64,000 bases of DNA from Antennarius striatus. Its lineage: Eukaryota; Chordata; Actinopteri; Lophiiformes; Antennariidae. A program made the position numbers and the translations under genes. Location of the stretch: assembly GCF_040054535.1 (NCBI RefSeq), contig NC_090784.1, forward strand, positions 12,335,001 to 12,399,000, given 5' to 3'. Under the pieces are notes generated by a model. The model was given only the letters and a program-made list of their open reading frames with translations, had not been told where the DNA came from and did no database searches. This document shows, in pieces, positions 1 to 12,893 of the stretch (position 1 is its first letter; each line of letters begins with the position of its first letter).

Positions 1-291
1 TTATTTATTTTAATTGACCATACGTTTAACCATTTAATTGTAAATGGGAATTACCTGTAGTTTAAATTTGAATTTGAATTCTATCGGAGATTTTAATCTC
101 GTTTTATCAGCCAGAACATTTTTAATGGAACATTAATGTAATTCTCATATATGTTTACCATCTAGACCAGTGATTACTATATACATCAAATGTGCAATGA
201 GGTAATGAAAACAGTCCCATTAGTTGTTGCTGATAGCTTTCCAGCATTACCAGCAGAGTGACAATATTGATGATTAAAAAAAAGTTTTAAC

Positions 292-697
292 TAGAACCAA
301 GGCAGTCACAGGCTGCAACATCCCACGACACCCCTGAATTCAAAATTTTACCCAGACCTACTTGCGTAGGTCAGAGATCAAAGCTAGTGCTCTAACCTGT
401 CACAGATCAAAGCACTAGTTTTGATCTATGGTCTTACCCACACTGGCTTTCTCCCTCGAATTTCGATCTTATCCGCTTTCTGAGTGTGCAAAAGTTGAAA
501 TTTGACCATGACCTAGTTTTCTCAAGGTCAAGGTCATCATTTCATTTTCATCCCCTTTGCTGACCAAGTAATGTGCTTTTTGTTTCATCTTGCTATCTGC
601 AACGGTTGCGAAGATATTTGGTGGACTAAATAATAGACAGACGAACATACAAACACTGACAATTATAATACATCATCTCTTTGAAGCGGGATGTGAG
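292..697. repeat. Interspersed inverted-ended repeat, copy 1
   Basis: This stretch aligns by eye along most of its length with 25270-25598, including the flank 'agaaccaa' at the left end. Near the left it has a GCAACATCCC motif and near the right its approximate complement GGGATGT, so it looks like a short non-autonomous DNA element with inverted ends. It is longer than the other copy because of an extra internal segment around 390-480. It encodes no credible protein. The family name is not known to me. The inner part carries two AGGTCA half-sites in tandem at 525-536. Confidence 0.6.
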
Positions 698-2310
698 AAG
701 CCAAAAAAATTAAATGACAATTTAATTTACTGTGTTGAAAATACATTGACGGAATTTATAGATAGCAGAAATCCACTGATGAGCAGAAAATTGTCATATA
801 GCATACAAGCTTTTTTTTTAGCTTTAATCAAAAAAATAACAAATCAGAATTAGGTTTATCTAATGAGTACACGGAATACATGATAATCAAAGGCAAGTTT
901 AATTATATCCAATATGTAGAAATCCTGGGAAATTAGTCTTTCCACGCTAAAACAATGGATAGAGGTAGAAGGGCAAATGTTTTTGAATGTCAAGAAGCTG
1001 AAATGTTAAGGTGCACAGGGACGTATTGTGACAAACGGAAAGTATTTATTACACAGCAGTAATGAAGATTTCCAGTCATTTATATGTTGTGGGCAATGAA
1101 AGTCACCTTATATAAGAGAAGAGATAGAATTTTGGTATTTAACCATTTTTATGGTTATGAAATTAAATCATTCAGTTTTCACAACTCAACACACTGAATT
1201 GTAGTCAAAAATGACGCGATTTTAAAAATAAGGGAACATTCCAATTTGAAATAGTCCTTCTGTCATGGGATACACATAAGTTTACAGTAGGTACTAAGTG
1301 CTGCCTTTCAAAATCAGCTTAATACGTCATTATAAAACATGTTAAGACACTGCTGAAACATGTACTTGCTGGACTGACGAGAACAAAACAACCATTGGGT
1401 CTAAACAGTTTCAAATCTGTGTTACTATTGCAAAAACTATTAATAAAACATCACAAAAATGGAAGAGTCAGTTATTATGAAGTTTGAAAACAGTGTTATG
1501 AATAATTGATATTAATTGATGTATCTGTTCCAATCACAGTTAAATTTAAACACAACTTACTGTGAAAATGCTTTAACATGTAATGGTCACATTGAGTTAA
1601 TAACTTTGTTTTGATAAATTCTCATGATGTGGTCTTTTGAGATATTTGGGCACAGACAATATGTCTGTAGATATTAACACTTTTAACAGGACCATACTAT
1701 ATGGAGTCAATCTTTCTTTGTATGACACATGTAATATGGGAGCACGATACCCATCCCACCTCTCCAATACAAACCTTGCATTAAACGGTATCTTAGAAAG
1801 TTGCTCTTTGCTTTGGGAGTGAGGTCACATTGTTGAATCTACCTTAAGCACAAACTAGGCCTAGAATACCAAGACAGCAGACATGCAGACTGTACTCATA
1901 AAAGGCACACAGTATACTGTACATGAACAGACACAGTTCAATGGTTCAAGACATAAGAGCTGGACTATAAAAGGTCTAATTTTCTAAATCTAAAGATCAA
2001 TGGCAATAGATGGGTTGGAGACTGTAGAACCTTTGTAATCTGTACCCCTCAGAAGTTGTTTAATCAAGTATTTGAATAACTTAAATTGATTTAAAATTAT
2101 GGTGAAGGTAATGCTTTGACTAATGTCCGTACACGCTGTCACAAACAACACTGTGTGCATCCTCATATGAGGCTTTAAATCACATATAATGACTAAATCA
2201 AACATATTTTTTTGTTTCTAATGCCCATCCAGTCTACTGGTCACACTGCACAACTGAGGGTGAAACACACGTGGTTCTGCTAAAAGTAGAAAAAAAAAGT
2301 CTTGTTATTG
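698..2310. other. AT-rich non-coding stretch
   Basis: I see no convincing gene. Open frames here are short and lack coding character. The right part probably includes the 3' untranslated region of the minus-strand zinc-finger gene that ends at 2311. Confidence 0.4.
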
Positions 2311-5300
2311 TCAAATCTCTCCTTGTGCATGTTGCAGGTAATGCATTTGTAAATCCAGCTCCCGCGGAAGAGAGCATCCACATATCATGCACTGGAGAAG
2401 ACGTTCGGGAGGAAAAGGCAAACGGGGTCCAAGTTTGTGAGATTCTGTCCTTGGGGTGAGTTGAGGTAGGGGCAGGGTCTGTGGCATGTGTGCTCTCTCG
2501 CTCATGACACCCTGCGGTGCAAAAAAAATGTTTGGGTGTGGAGGTCTGGAAAGTGCACCAACTGGGACGGAGTGGAGAGCGTGAGTACCGGGCAAACCGA
2601 GAGGAGGGAGTGGAGCGAGTGGGGGTGAAAAGAAAGGAGACGGCTGATTTATGATTATTTGAGTGCCTGTTACCATTGGTTGTTGCAGCTCCTGTCCATT
2701 CCCTGGCTTGAGCTGCCCAGTGAGTAATGTTTGAGGACCCACGGGATTATTTTGGAAGCCCCATATTGGCGTTCCCATCACCTGCCCAAAACGATGAGGC
2801 TCGTATTGAATGGCGATGGGAACCTTTTGTGTTGCCGTCTGACTCTGTACATTGGCCCAGCCAGATGACACCTGCTTCTGTTGTGGCTGAAAATCTTGAT
2901 TATTTACTAATTTTTCAGGAGAGTTTATAGTCTTTGGAATTCCTGGTGGTGTCTGAATGTCCCACAGTGTGCTACCTGCCCCGTGAGAAACAGGAGCTGA
3001 AATTGGCATAGCACTGCTTTGGTCTATTTGAGCTGAGGTGGATGCACCTGGTAAGCCTGAAGCCCACTGCTTTTGCAAGTCACAGCCGTTCCATGGCTTG
3101 TCTGGCAGGTTAACAGTCGATGGTATAACTTTAGGATTGCTCATGTCCCACACTCTAGTGTCCTCCTTCTTAGCAGATGTGGGGGGCTCTTTTTGCCTTG
3201 ATATTGGGATGCCTGGCCATCTCGGCAGCTGAAGCTCTTGGCCGAGCTTATTAGGAGACCCCCGTGAATTTGTTGGCAGAGCAGGTCTGACACTCCACAG
3301 AGCTGCCCCGTCTACATAGGATGGAACAGTAAAATCATGGTGCAAAGAGCTTGTGGACGCTAGCACCGTGGAGGTGGATGTGCTACTCCAAGTAACAGGC
3401 TTGGTCTGTCTGAGCTGCTCCATCTCACTGACGACCGATGGGCATGGTTTTTTTGGCAGAGCTGCTAGGATGGAGTTGACAACAGAAGACGCATTATCTT
3501 TCATGTGTGAGAACTCTGAATTCTGAGCCGATGTGGGACTTGACTGAGATGTCGAAGCTGTGTCGGCCCAGCCTGGATTTCTGAGATGATGCTGCTGTAG
3601 GCCTGGCTGTGAAGGAGTGTCCAGATGCACCTGATGTTGGCCTGCATGTAGCTGCTGTGGCGATGGAACAGGCATTACTTCTCCACCATCTACTTTCCAC
3701 TGCACTGGCTGCGGGTGTAAGTTAGAGCGCCACGGCTCCTTCTGCTGCCTTGCTTGTAAATCCATGTGAGATGACAGCATGGAAGACTGCTGCTGGACCG
3801 CCCTTCTGTGTATCTCCGGATCTCTCAGAGCAGATACTGGATACGCAGACTTCTGAGAGCCAACCATCCCTGAGTCTCCCAACGGTCTTGACAAACCCCA
3901 ACTGAGCCTCCCCCCTCTCCTTCCCCGACTGCCCCTGCCTCTCACCTTACCACCCGCCGGGAGAGAGTTATACTGGACGAAGCCCTGGCGCTTACGAGCA
4001 TGTATCTTCTGATGTACTAGCAAGCTGCTAAACCAAGAGAAGGTTTTGTTACACTCTTCGCAGCGATGAGGTCTCTCTCCTGTGTGTGTGTTCATGTGAT
4101 CACGGAGCAGATAGGCCAAACCAAAGCTCTTGTCACAAAGGTCACACTTATGGGGTTTTTCACCATTATGAGATAACATATGGTGCTGTAGTTGGGACTC
4201 GTCGCTGTAGCCTTTGCGGCAGCTGGTGCAGCGGAACGGTTTTTCCTGATGCAGCTTCTGATGCGTTCTCATGTTCTGCAGGAAGGCAAAGTCCTTCCCG
4301 CAGTCGGGACATTTGTATGGCTTCTTGCCTGTATGAATAATGAGATGCTGCTGCAAGTAGCTGCTGAATCTAAAGCTCTTGCCACACACTTTGCACTGGT
4401 AAGGCTTGTCCTTGGAATGTATGCGCATGTGCAGTTCTAACACTGAGCGGTGGCGGAAAGTTTTTCCACACTCGGGACATTTGTACGTCTTAATACTCAC
4501 GCCATCATTCTTCCATTTCCCCTGCAAATTATCACTGTTCAATGGAGTTGTTTGTTTTTTTGTGGGCACTGCCACCTTCTCTAGATAATGTGCTACAGAC
4601 TTGTGGAAACTTAACAGGTGTGATTTTAAACTGGATTCATCACGATAGACACATGGACAGTGGGGACAGGTGTGTCCCCTCTCCCAGTGCTTATTAACCT
4701 CAGTGGGGGGTCTGGGTGTTCTCTCGAGCATCTCATACTCTGCCTCGTGAATCAGCATGTGAGCTCTGAGGTTAGCTGGTGCCCAGAAGGTCTGTGGACA
4801 AAGGGGGCAGTTGAATGTGCGTTTTGGTTCCTCATTCTGGGTTGCGTTCTCTTTTATTGGCTCCTTGACTGGCTCTGGTGTAGGGGGGGCCTGATTGCTG
4901 GGCTGCTCAGTGGAGGGGTTGAGTTCATGCAGTCTGTGCTGCCGGCAGTGCGCCTTCATGTTCTGAGCGAAAGCAAATTTTTTCCCACATTCGGGGCAGC
5001 GGAACGGTTTCTGGCCCGTGTGCAGATACTGATGCTGATGAAGGAGGCTGCTGTACTTGAATGTTTTCCCACAGACGTTGCACAGGTGAGAGCGCGTGTT
5101 GTCTGTGTGCTTACGACGGTGGTCTTCCATGACAGAGTAATGTTTGAAAACCATCCCACACTCTGGACATTTATAGGGTTTCAGGGCGGTGTGACATCTT
5201 TGATGGTAGCGGAGGGCGATGGTGTTTGGAAACGTCTGACTGCATTCTTGACATGTAAAGGTGCTCTCCTGGGAGTGGCTGATCATGTGCTTCGTGACAG

Positions 5301-6536
5301 ACACCTTAAACTGGAACTCCTGGCGGCACAGAGGACAGTGGTAAGGCTTTTCTGCTGCACCGCTGCAGCTGTGGTCTCTCAGCTTATCCACCGTGGAGAA
5401 GATCCTCACACACTCTGCACACTGAAAGCTTCCTTCTTCTGTTGTTTCCACTTCCTTTTTAGGGGTAAGAAGTCGCTCCACTTTCTCTTTATGTTCCTTT
5501 CTGTGTTTCATGAGGCCTCTGCGGTGCTGGAAGGTAAGGCCGCAATCTTTACAGGTGAGAGGCGAGAGCTCGTCCTCGTGTGCATGAAAATGGCGGTGAA
5601 GGTTGAACGTCTCCCGGCGGCTGAACGTCTTCCCACACTCCTTGCAGGACAAACGACATCTTTTTGGCCGTGTCGTGCCGGCACCCCATTCTCGCTCTGC
5701 CTTTTTGTCATCCTCGGTCGCGGCGTCAATCCCATCCGTCTTTCCCAGTTTCCCCTTGTCCGGTTCCTTCTCCGTACGCTTCCCATCAGCAGGTGAGATT
5801 TCCTCCAGATGAATTTCTGCAGCAGCTGCATCAACGTGATGTGCCTTCTGCTGCAAATCACAGCTCTGTGTAGCACTGTGGTCTACAATAAATGCAATTA
5901 AAAGTGGAAAAACAGTTATTAATATCAAATAAAAACGAATCTATTCCAAATAAACAGAGAGCACATGCATCAGACTGACAGCTAACACATCCAATGTGAG
6001 GCTCTTGGCACACAGCGAGGGACGCTAGCTTGATTCTGTTATGGTAATTGCCATTAGCAGAGTTGACAGAACTGAACCGGTCCAGCAGACAGTAACGCAG
6101 GTCCGGCTGGAGGCTAAAGCTAACGGGAAAACACACACAACGTTAGCATACCACACTTTCGATTTTCCTGCGGGGGTCTCGGCGCCTCTCCTCCGCCGCC
6201 CTCCTTTCCGGACCAGGGGAGAGCCCGCTGGCCATCAGAAGGCCCCTCCGTCGCTGTTCCAGTCGGTGTTGGCTCGTCTTGAGACTTGCACGTCGTTCCG
6301 TCGGTTGCTGCTCCGGACTCGACATCAGAATGGCTCGCAGTACAGCCGCCGTCGGTGCCAGCGTCGGCTCGCCGCTCATCCCCCCGGCCGTGTGTTGTTC
6401 TACTGGGTGTTGTTTCCTCTCCTTGATGGAGGATTCCTCCCGACGCCACCGCCTCGTCCTTCCGCCCAGATGTTTCACCCTCCTCCGCAGGGGATTTATG
6501 TCGTTTCGGCGACTCCGATGGGTCTACGGCGGCCAT
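2311..6536 (-). CDS. C2H2 zinc-finger protein, 17 fingers, two coding exons
   Basis: This is a nuclear DNA-binding protein candidate of about 1,318 residues. Exon 1 is 6536-6152, starting at an ATG in good context (AAACATGGC), with donor GTATGC after 6152. Exon 2 is 5882-2311, with acceptor TTTATTGTAG. Both junctions are phase 1 and stay in frame. Residues 1-205 are polar, rich in Glu, Gly and Ser. About 16 fingers lie at roughly 207-750, in two blocks, with linkers such as HTGQKPF, HTGKKPY and HTGERPH. A long Pro/Ser/Gln-rich, probably disordered region follows. A lone finger sits at the extreme C-terminus (about 1296-1318), ending HYLQHAQGE. Finger 3 ends in Cys, not His. No KRAB, BTB or SCAN domain was seen. 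The lone terminal finger is shared with the gene at 17852-23140, so the two are probably paralogues. The binding site and ortholog are not identified. Confidence 0.88.
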
Positions 6537-6640
6537 GTTTCCCCCATGCACCCCCTTGTCCAGAACACACCAGGATCATGCTAACCGGCATCAACAACAC
6601 ATGCTACTTCCGGTGTTAACTTTCAAAATAAAACTTAGAA
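6537..6640 (-). promoter_or_regulatory. Probable promoter and 5' UTR of the 17-finger gene
   Basis: The DNA just upstream of the ATG, and exon 1 itself, are GC- and CpG-rich compared with the AT-rich flanks, as expected of a CpG-island promoter. An ETS-type CCGGAAG on the minus strand (AACACCGGAAGTAGC, near 6606-6620) is typical of housekeeping transcription-factor promoters. The exact start site is not visible. Confidence 0.4.
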
Positions 6641-7652
6641 CAAGCGAATTCATCAGGAAATGATTTCGCCGAACGCATACAACACTTCCCTTACAACGTA
6701 AACATAACATTTTCAACACAATTAGAAATAATTAACTTCTTTTATACACAGTGTAGTACCAAGTGACAAACCCACAAGCGATCATCCTGATTTATTTGCA
6801 GTTCATGCCTGACTTTTATTGTAGTTTGGTTACATTTCATCTGAAGAGTGGCTATCTGCAAATTATAAATTGTGCACCTACGTAGATGATGGCCAAATGC
6901 GTTTTTTGGCAACTATCTACAAACACATTCATCATACTACATGCAATAATTATAATAAATACCTCCTACATATTTATGTTTGATTTTAAATGTCACCAGA
7001 AACATACAAGTTAAAGTCATAAGCCTACTGCTGATGTAAAATGTCAGTCCGTTAAAACGCAGCACTTTTGTCTCAAAACACTCTTTAAACAGAATACAGT
7101 CTAACTTAATTGTCCAATCAAAGCCAGCAACGTACGTATGTATCTTGAAACTGTTAAAAAAGCACACGCATAGATTAGCAAGTAATTATATCTATATAAC
7201 TACAATATAAGGTAACTGCAGATTACAAGTAGTTTAGGACAATGCAGTTAGTGTATAAAGAGAAATGAGACAGTATTGATCCAGTAAGCTCATAAAGTGT
7301 CATGAATATTAAATGTCAACAGACAGTTTGATGCTGTCTTGATATTAAAAGTCTCATGAGTGGAGTTATCATTCCAGAGAGAAACTGTTTGTAGCAGGCT
7401 TCTAGCACGAGAATCAGAATGCATGTCTGTGGAGCAAAAGCTAATATTAAGGCCACCCTATTACCTCATGTATCTGATTTATTACCAAATTCTTTCTGAA
7501 AGCAAGTGTGAACAGGATTTGAAATGGAGCTTACAGCTCCAAATCCTTTAGCTTGTATTAAAGAAATATCGCAAATCAAATAAAGGAGCAGAATTCTCAT
7601 TACATTTTGAAGCATCAAATAAGCATGACATAAACTTGCAGTTTCTAAGCAT
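6641..7652. other. 3' flank of the Myb/SANT gene, no gene seen
   Basis: AT-rich sequence with no coding frame of quality. It probably contains the 3' untranslated region of the minus-strand gene ending at 7653. A minus-strand AATAAA-type signal lies near 6815-6822. Confidence 0.4.
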
Positions 7653-10204
7653 TCAACGGCGTCTTCTACGCCTGTGATCAACAACTCGTCCTCGCCGTGG
7701 CCTCTGCACACTTCCATTTGTGTCTGTGGATGGAGCCGAGGGAAAAGCGACGTGTTTGTTTGGGGACGATGATGCAGGTACCCCCACTACAGCTGACTGA
7801 TTATCAGAGTGATGGGCAGCGAGTGGCTGCTGCTGTATTTGCGTCTGGTGCTGCTGCGACTGATCCTGTAGCTGCTGCTGCTGTCGGACTTGTGTTTGAA
7901 GAGGTGCTTCAGTCCGCTGTGATGTTTGCTGCTCCCGCTGCTCCGCATGTTGTAGCTGCTGCTGCTGCAGAGGAGGCTGCGACTGTAAGTGCTGATGAGA
8001 TGTTTGTGATTGGTGTGCTTGTTGTCCACGATGCTGCTGTGGCTGTTGTTGAGCCTCGAGCACTCCTAACAGTCTCTGCAAGAGGATGTTGTTTTGTTGC
8101 AGACTGACTGCTAACGTCTCGTGTGAAGCGACAAGTGTTCTCATGTCCTGTCTGAAACTGTCACTGAACTCCCGCAAACTCTTTTCTACACTGTTTCCCA
8201 GTTGGATCGCTGCTTCCCCTAACCCTCGGAGCTCATCTTCAAGCCAGGAGCTGCGTAGAGGGGCTTCAAGAGGACCCTGCTGCGCTCCCAGTGACGGCTG
8301 AGGACTGCTGGGCTGAGGACTACCATTCAGGAAAGGGGCACTGTAGAGCGGAGAAGGAGGCAGCCATCGTTCTGATGGAGGTGGTGGTCCAATACCCAGA
8401 CCCAGCCCCAGTCCCAGTTTGTCCTCCATGCTATTCTCTGGTTCACACTCAGGTTCTCCAATGTCTCGCTCAGGATTGTCCTCATCCTTCTCCAAACCAT
8501 CCCTTTCTGATCCATCCACTCCTACAGCTACAAAAAAGTATTGTAAGTGGACAATGAACGGCAGATTTTTCTACTGAATCTACAAAACATATGCAGCCAA
8601 GTAATCAGGTAACTTATTTTTACCTGTATCAGAGTCAGGGAAGCATGGGAAACTGGGCTTTGGTCTGGTACTTTGCTTTTGTCTGGCTTGTTGAAGTCTG
8701 GGACTTGTTTGTGAAGGACGCCCCAGCATTGACGCGCTTCGACTGGATGGAAGGTAACAGCTGCGGTGGCGAGCGTCTGCTAGTCGACCTCCGTTGCGTC
8801 TCTTCAGATCATCCCAGCGTTTCTTCACCTCTCGTAGGGTACGTGGGACTCTGGACACAGCGTTGACCCTCTCCAGAATTCCTGCCCAGATACGCTCCCT
8901 CTCCCGCCGTCGGAGCCTGCCAGCAGGACCAAAGAGTTCTCCTTCGCACCGAGTGACCTCAGACACCAACACCTCCAGTTCCGCTCCACTGAAACGACTT
9001 TTTCTTTTCCCGGCACCGCTAGCAGCCAACGCAGCAGACATAGCTCTGTCTGTAGAGAGAGGTGAGGAGAGGGTAGAAAAAACATGGAAATTTAATTCGA
9101 AAAAGTCAAAAATAATGTGTGAGGAAGAGAAATGTATGTTAATTCGATTGTATTAACTCAAGCTATTGTCAACAACGTAATTTTAAGATCAAAATTCATC
9201 TTAATTTGAGTTTTGAAATCCAAGATTCCACTGGAGCAAAATGTGTTTGTGAAACAAAATGCTGTGTTTTTAAATTTCCATTAATGGGTTGCTGTTCCTT
9301 TGCACACGGATGAAGAAACTGCTTTTTGACTTACAAGCAACGTAGAACAACTTAAATACACCAAATACACAGATTTTATAGTGTTTTTCACTATTTTAAC
9401 ACACAACGTACTTTTCCTGATTATGACGGACTAACATTTATACCCCCTTTATCAATCAATCAATCAAGTTTTATTAATATAGCGCTTAATCATGGCAACA
9501 GACATTTCAAAGCGTTTTAACAGACAGAAAAACCCAACTGAACCCTTCAGAGCAAGCATAAGCGACAGTGGCGGGGAAAAACTACCTCGATGAGGAAGAA
9601 TCATCTCTAGTAGATGGTAGTGAGTCGTTAGCTGCTATGATCTGCTGTAAATGTGAGATAGAGTCAGACAAAGGTCTACATAATGCTCAAATCCCACCAC
9701 AGTAATCAAGTCAGGCCACTGTGATGGACTGTAAGATGTACCAGAGCTTTTTCTGAAACCGAGCCTTGGTGGACTTTGAGGTACTGGTGCTGGTTGCACT
9801 TTTCCTGTGTGATGAGTTCAGTAAAAACATCGAGAACCTAATACACAATGGAGATTTACATATATTTCACACTCTGTCCCGACTATAAGTTTGATTTTCT
9901 GTAAGAGTTTACAAATAAGCAAGGAAATTAAATTGATCCCAAACTTACTTTGTTCAATTGACAAGAGGTCGTCTGAAGACATGCCTGGTGCCATGATGTT
10001 TGGATGCACCACTACGACATTGAAGGGGAGTCCTCCTGGTAATCCACTGCTCTGGTCACAGCTGCCCTCTGAGTCTTCATCTTCCCTGGGGAAGCCGTTT
10101 TCTGAGGCTCCACCTCCAAAGGGTCCCTCTGGAGACTCCACTTTGATGTGCATGGGAGGTGATTGCTCATACAGCAGCCCCCCCTCCTCGTAGTACTCAG
10201 TCAT
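7653..10204 (-). CDS. Myb/SANT-like DNA-binding protein (MYPOP/NAIF1-like), three coding exons
   Basis: The model joins exon 10204-9949 (donor GTAAGT), exon 9049-8624 (acceptor CTCTCTACAG, donor GTAAAA) and exon 8527-7653 (acceptor TTTTTTGTAG). All junctions are phase 1, giving about 518 residues. The N-terminus is acidic with a psi-K-x-E motif (HIKVESPE). Residues about 100-180 form a Myb/SANT-like domain: KRKSRFSGAE opens it, with spaced tryptophans (RIWAGIL, KKRWDDLKRR). A Pro/Ser-rich linker, then an amphipathic probable coiled coil (about 320-385), a His/Gln-rich tract, and an Arg-rich C-terminus (PRRGR and six terminal Arg) follow. A Myb/SANT domain with a C-terminal helical region resembles MYPOP (profilin-partner factor) and NAIF1. 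The class is fairly sure, the exact ortholog is not. It should act in the nucleus as a DNA-binding regulator. Confidence 0.85.
9450..9800. repeat. Teleost interspersed repeat in intron 1 of the Myb/SANT gene
   Basis: The block 'tttattaatatagcgctt', then 'agcgacagtggcggggaaaa' and an 'actacctcgatgaggaagaa' tail, has the look of a very common teleost SINE or LINE-tail repeat. It lies between coding exons 1 and 2 (intron 9050-9948). The right boundary is vague. It is preceded by a short (atca)n tract. Confidence 0.5.
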
Positions 10205-10839
10205 GGGTCAGAGTTACAGCAGAACTGACTGGCTGGCCAATTCTGATTCTGGCAGCTTCTGCCCCATTCATACAAGTTCAAAATATCACCAACATTATAA
10301 ATAAATTCATTGGAACCCTTTGATACATTCTATCTGATAGTTATTAACCTTTTTAGGGAATAACTCACACACACACTATGGTGTGGTTTCATAGAAGCTG
10401 CCTAATCAAAGCGTCCTGACACCATTCTTGACACCATTATTCAAATGATCCAAATCACTGACGCAGCATCACTGACAGTTAAGGCCAGCTATAACCATTT
10501 AAGGTGTTTTCCATGATTTCATTTATACTGACATCTTTCTGAAAACGTTAACTCAGTGTGTGGAAGCAGCGCAACAACTACATCCACACGTCCAGCTGTT
10601 GTGCAGCGGGATGCTTCATCCAGGGGGAGAAACTCCTGCAGATGCAAACACAACAACAAAACACAGAACTCACAATCATTCTATAACAGATGTAGTTTTT
10701 TTTGTTTTTCTCATCGACGTTGACTGCTGTATTCTGTCGCATCGATGCGCAAATTTTTTTTGAGGACTACATCCGCAATGCTTGCGCATCCCGCATACAT
10801 TAGGTGCTGATCCTGCCATGGAGCTAGCCGTGAGCTAAC

Positions 10840-11080
10840 AGGCGCCACGGTTTGGAGTCATGCAGCGGCCGAGCGACAACCGAGCAGCTGCGACCAGGAA
10901 GCGGCCACCGGAGTGAGTCTTACCTCATGATAGCTGCACATGGGAGGCAAAACAAAACCAAAACACGTTTGGTGCAGCTGTTGGTACAGCAGTCGACACA
11001 CAAGCCGAACACCGTCGCTTACGGATTACGTCACGGACGGGGCGATAGTCAGGAACCAATCAGATGTTGCAAATGTTGAG
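10840..11080 (-). promoter_or_regulatory. CpG-rich promoter and probable non-coding first exon of the Myb/SANT gene
   Basis: This GC-rich block contrasts with AT-rich DNA on both sides. On the minus strand a good donor, CATGAG followed by GTAAGAC, ends a putative non-coding exon at 10924. It would splice to an exon containing the ATG at 10204. A plus-strand transcript from the same island cannot be excluded. Confidence 0.4.
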
Positions 11081-11222
11081 ATTTGTCCCAGTGAATAAAC
11101 TGTTGTGTCAAAAGTAAAGTAGGAGAAAATCGGGTCCTGAACAAATCAAGAGAGAAGCAGAGTTTGAGGTGTGAGGATTTACAGTACAAACACACGTCAC
11201 AATTTCACATTAGTTCCAAATA

Positions 11223-11275
11223 CAATTCAAATTCAAAAAACTTTATTTGTCCCCAAGGGGCAATTAAAGGTACAT
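11223..11275. repeat. LINE 3'-end-like repeat
   Basis: The short 'aattcaaattcaaaaaactttatttgtccccaaggggcaatt' type sequence is a common teleost LINE tail. Only the end is recognisable; no coding part is attached. Confidence 0.4.
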
Positions 11276-11599
11276 AAAGCAGGGTTGGTGCGCAAAAAAG
11301 AAATGGAGTGCAAAGAGAAACAAACAGACTCAATACACAGAAAGCTAACACTAACATTAAAACACACAGTAAACAGATATGTGCAATATAAAAATGTATG
11401 GCAATGGTGTAATAAACAAAGATAACTAGACCATTCATATTGTGGCAGCATTGTGTGTGTTGGTATGAAGGGTGTGCAGTTCAGCACAGTTCTGTCATTA
11501 CTCTTCAGAGTGTAGGAGATCTGCTGAAAATGCAAAACAAAACGGTGCCCAAACGTAATTCAGTACAATGATAGTGAAATCCCTGACGTGAATTAGTAT

Positions 11600-11995
11600 C
11601 TGACTGTCTCTAGCTGAAGAACTTTGAGGTTCTCTTGGATGATGGAGCTAAACCAAATGTTCTTCTTGTTGCAGCTGAAGAAGCTCGACCTGTGTCTGAC
11701 CCTTGGATTGTGTTTGACTCCTCCCCACCTCTGACAGTCTGTTCAAATCCTTTCCCTCTGGCAGGAGGCTGCAGTTCATCATGACCTAACAGGAAGAACA
11801 GTTTTCTTCCCTTCTGCCGTGGGCCTCACCAATGGGTCCCCCACTGCCACTCGGTCCTCCTCCCAGGAGACACGATGTTAAAATCAATACAAGTGTTAAA
11901 GTCCATACATCCATCAGGATGTACACACTCACCTCGCAATTGTGAATCAGCATGAAAATTCCACTGTTGATGTGTAGTTTTTGCACACTGCCCAT
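11600..11995 (+). mobile_element. LINE remnant, reverse-transcriptase C-terminal region
   Basis: The plus strand contains phrases typical of the 3' end of fish L2/Rex1-type LINE ORFs, such as 'ctggcaggaggctgcagttcat' followed by 'cttcccttctgccgtgggcctca'. The frame is broken and no intact protein is present. It is an old fragment. Confidence 0.45.
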
Positions 11996-12803
11996 TGTAA
12001 AACTGAACCTTTCTGATTCTGACTCTGATTCCTCTGGTATTTGACTATAAGCTATATTGCAACAGAATCACTGTTTTCATAGTCTCAGTTCCTTTCATTA
12101 TCCATAACATTTAACCCAGTGCCTTCAAGAAATTTGATTTTATCAAATATAATGTGAAAGAATTATTTTGTGGTAGTTTACTTTGATATAAATACTCTTG
12201 ACGAAAGCACAGTGGATTTACATACAGTTGAAAACGTTATTATTCAGAAGTCCCTCTTGCACAGTGGGTCTGGCAAAATGAACTTCTTAATAATAGGTTT
12301 GCAATAACTAATTTACACAAGAACAGTTGAAGTAGCTCCACATGACAACTATTACATGTGTTTTTCCAAACTGTAACATGAAACTCCGTTTTAACTGAAC
12401 ACTGCCTCTTTAGAACTTTGTAAGGATGTATTTTCTGCTACGACCAGCTGTGACCATGCAGCACAGCCAGATGCTGTCTCATCATTTTGTGCCATCGCTC
12501 CACAGAGCAGTAAACAGGAAATTAAAATTAAAACTAATGGAGGGAAAATAACTATAAACAGAGTTTGACATCCACATTTGTTTCATTTGGTTTCTTATTA
12601 TAAACACAGGAGTAGTGTAGGGCTGGTGAGATCTGCACCTGTTTATGGATCTGCAGTGTCAGCGTAAAATTAATGGAAATTCATGTGTGTTTATCTTAAG
12701 CATATTGCTAGTTCCCAGGGTGGACAATATTTAATCCGTGTGAAATGCACTTTGCAAAATCCTTGAGCGTTAGATAAGTCTATATAAACCCAGTGTAGTT
12801 GTA
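11996..12803. other. Non-coding stretch upstream of the trypsin relic
   Basis: No gene seen. A TATA-like 'ctatataaac' at 12780-12789 sits directly before the trypsin-like sequence at 12804. Confidence 0.4.
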
Positions 12804-12893
12804 CTCTGCAACTACAACTGGATCTGCAGCACCATGGCCGCCAACTAAGTTCTGTCCACTGGGGCATCTTTTAATGACTGTTTCAATAAAACA
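12804..12893 (+). pseudogene. Trypsin last-exon relic
   Basis: The sequence from 'tctgcaactacaac' through 'agcaccatggccgccaacta' and on to an AATAAA matches the end of exon 5 and the 3' UTR of the intact trypsin gene at 16270-16366, with one missing codon and scattered substitutions. It would read VCNYNWICSTMAAN and stop. No catalytic exon (His, Asp or Ser region) is found upstream, so only the tail of a decayed or partly deleted tandem copy remains. Confidence 0.75.

Noticed and set aside
4660-5796. Long plus-strand open frame (378 codons) opposite the 17-finger gene
   Set aside because: It is the complement of a zinc-finger array, where repeated Cys/His codons leave the opposite strand open. 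It has no start context, domain or splice support of its own.
5883-5928. Hydrophobic N-terminus in front of the 17-finger exon, resembling a signal peptide
   Set aside because: These codons are translated intron: a good acceptor (TTTATTGTAG) lies at 5883 and phase joins it to exon 1 at 6152.
6041-6619. Plus-strand open frame of 192 codons over the CpG block
   Set aside because: It overlaps exon 1 of the minus-strand gene. The openness reflects GC-rich composition, and its reading has no known motif.
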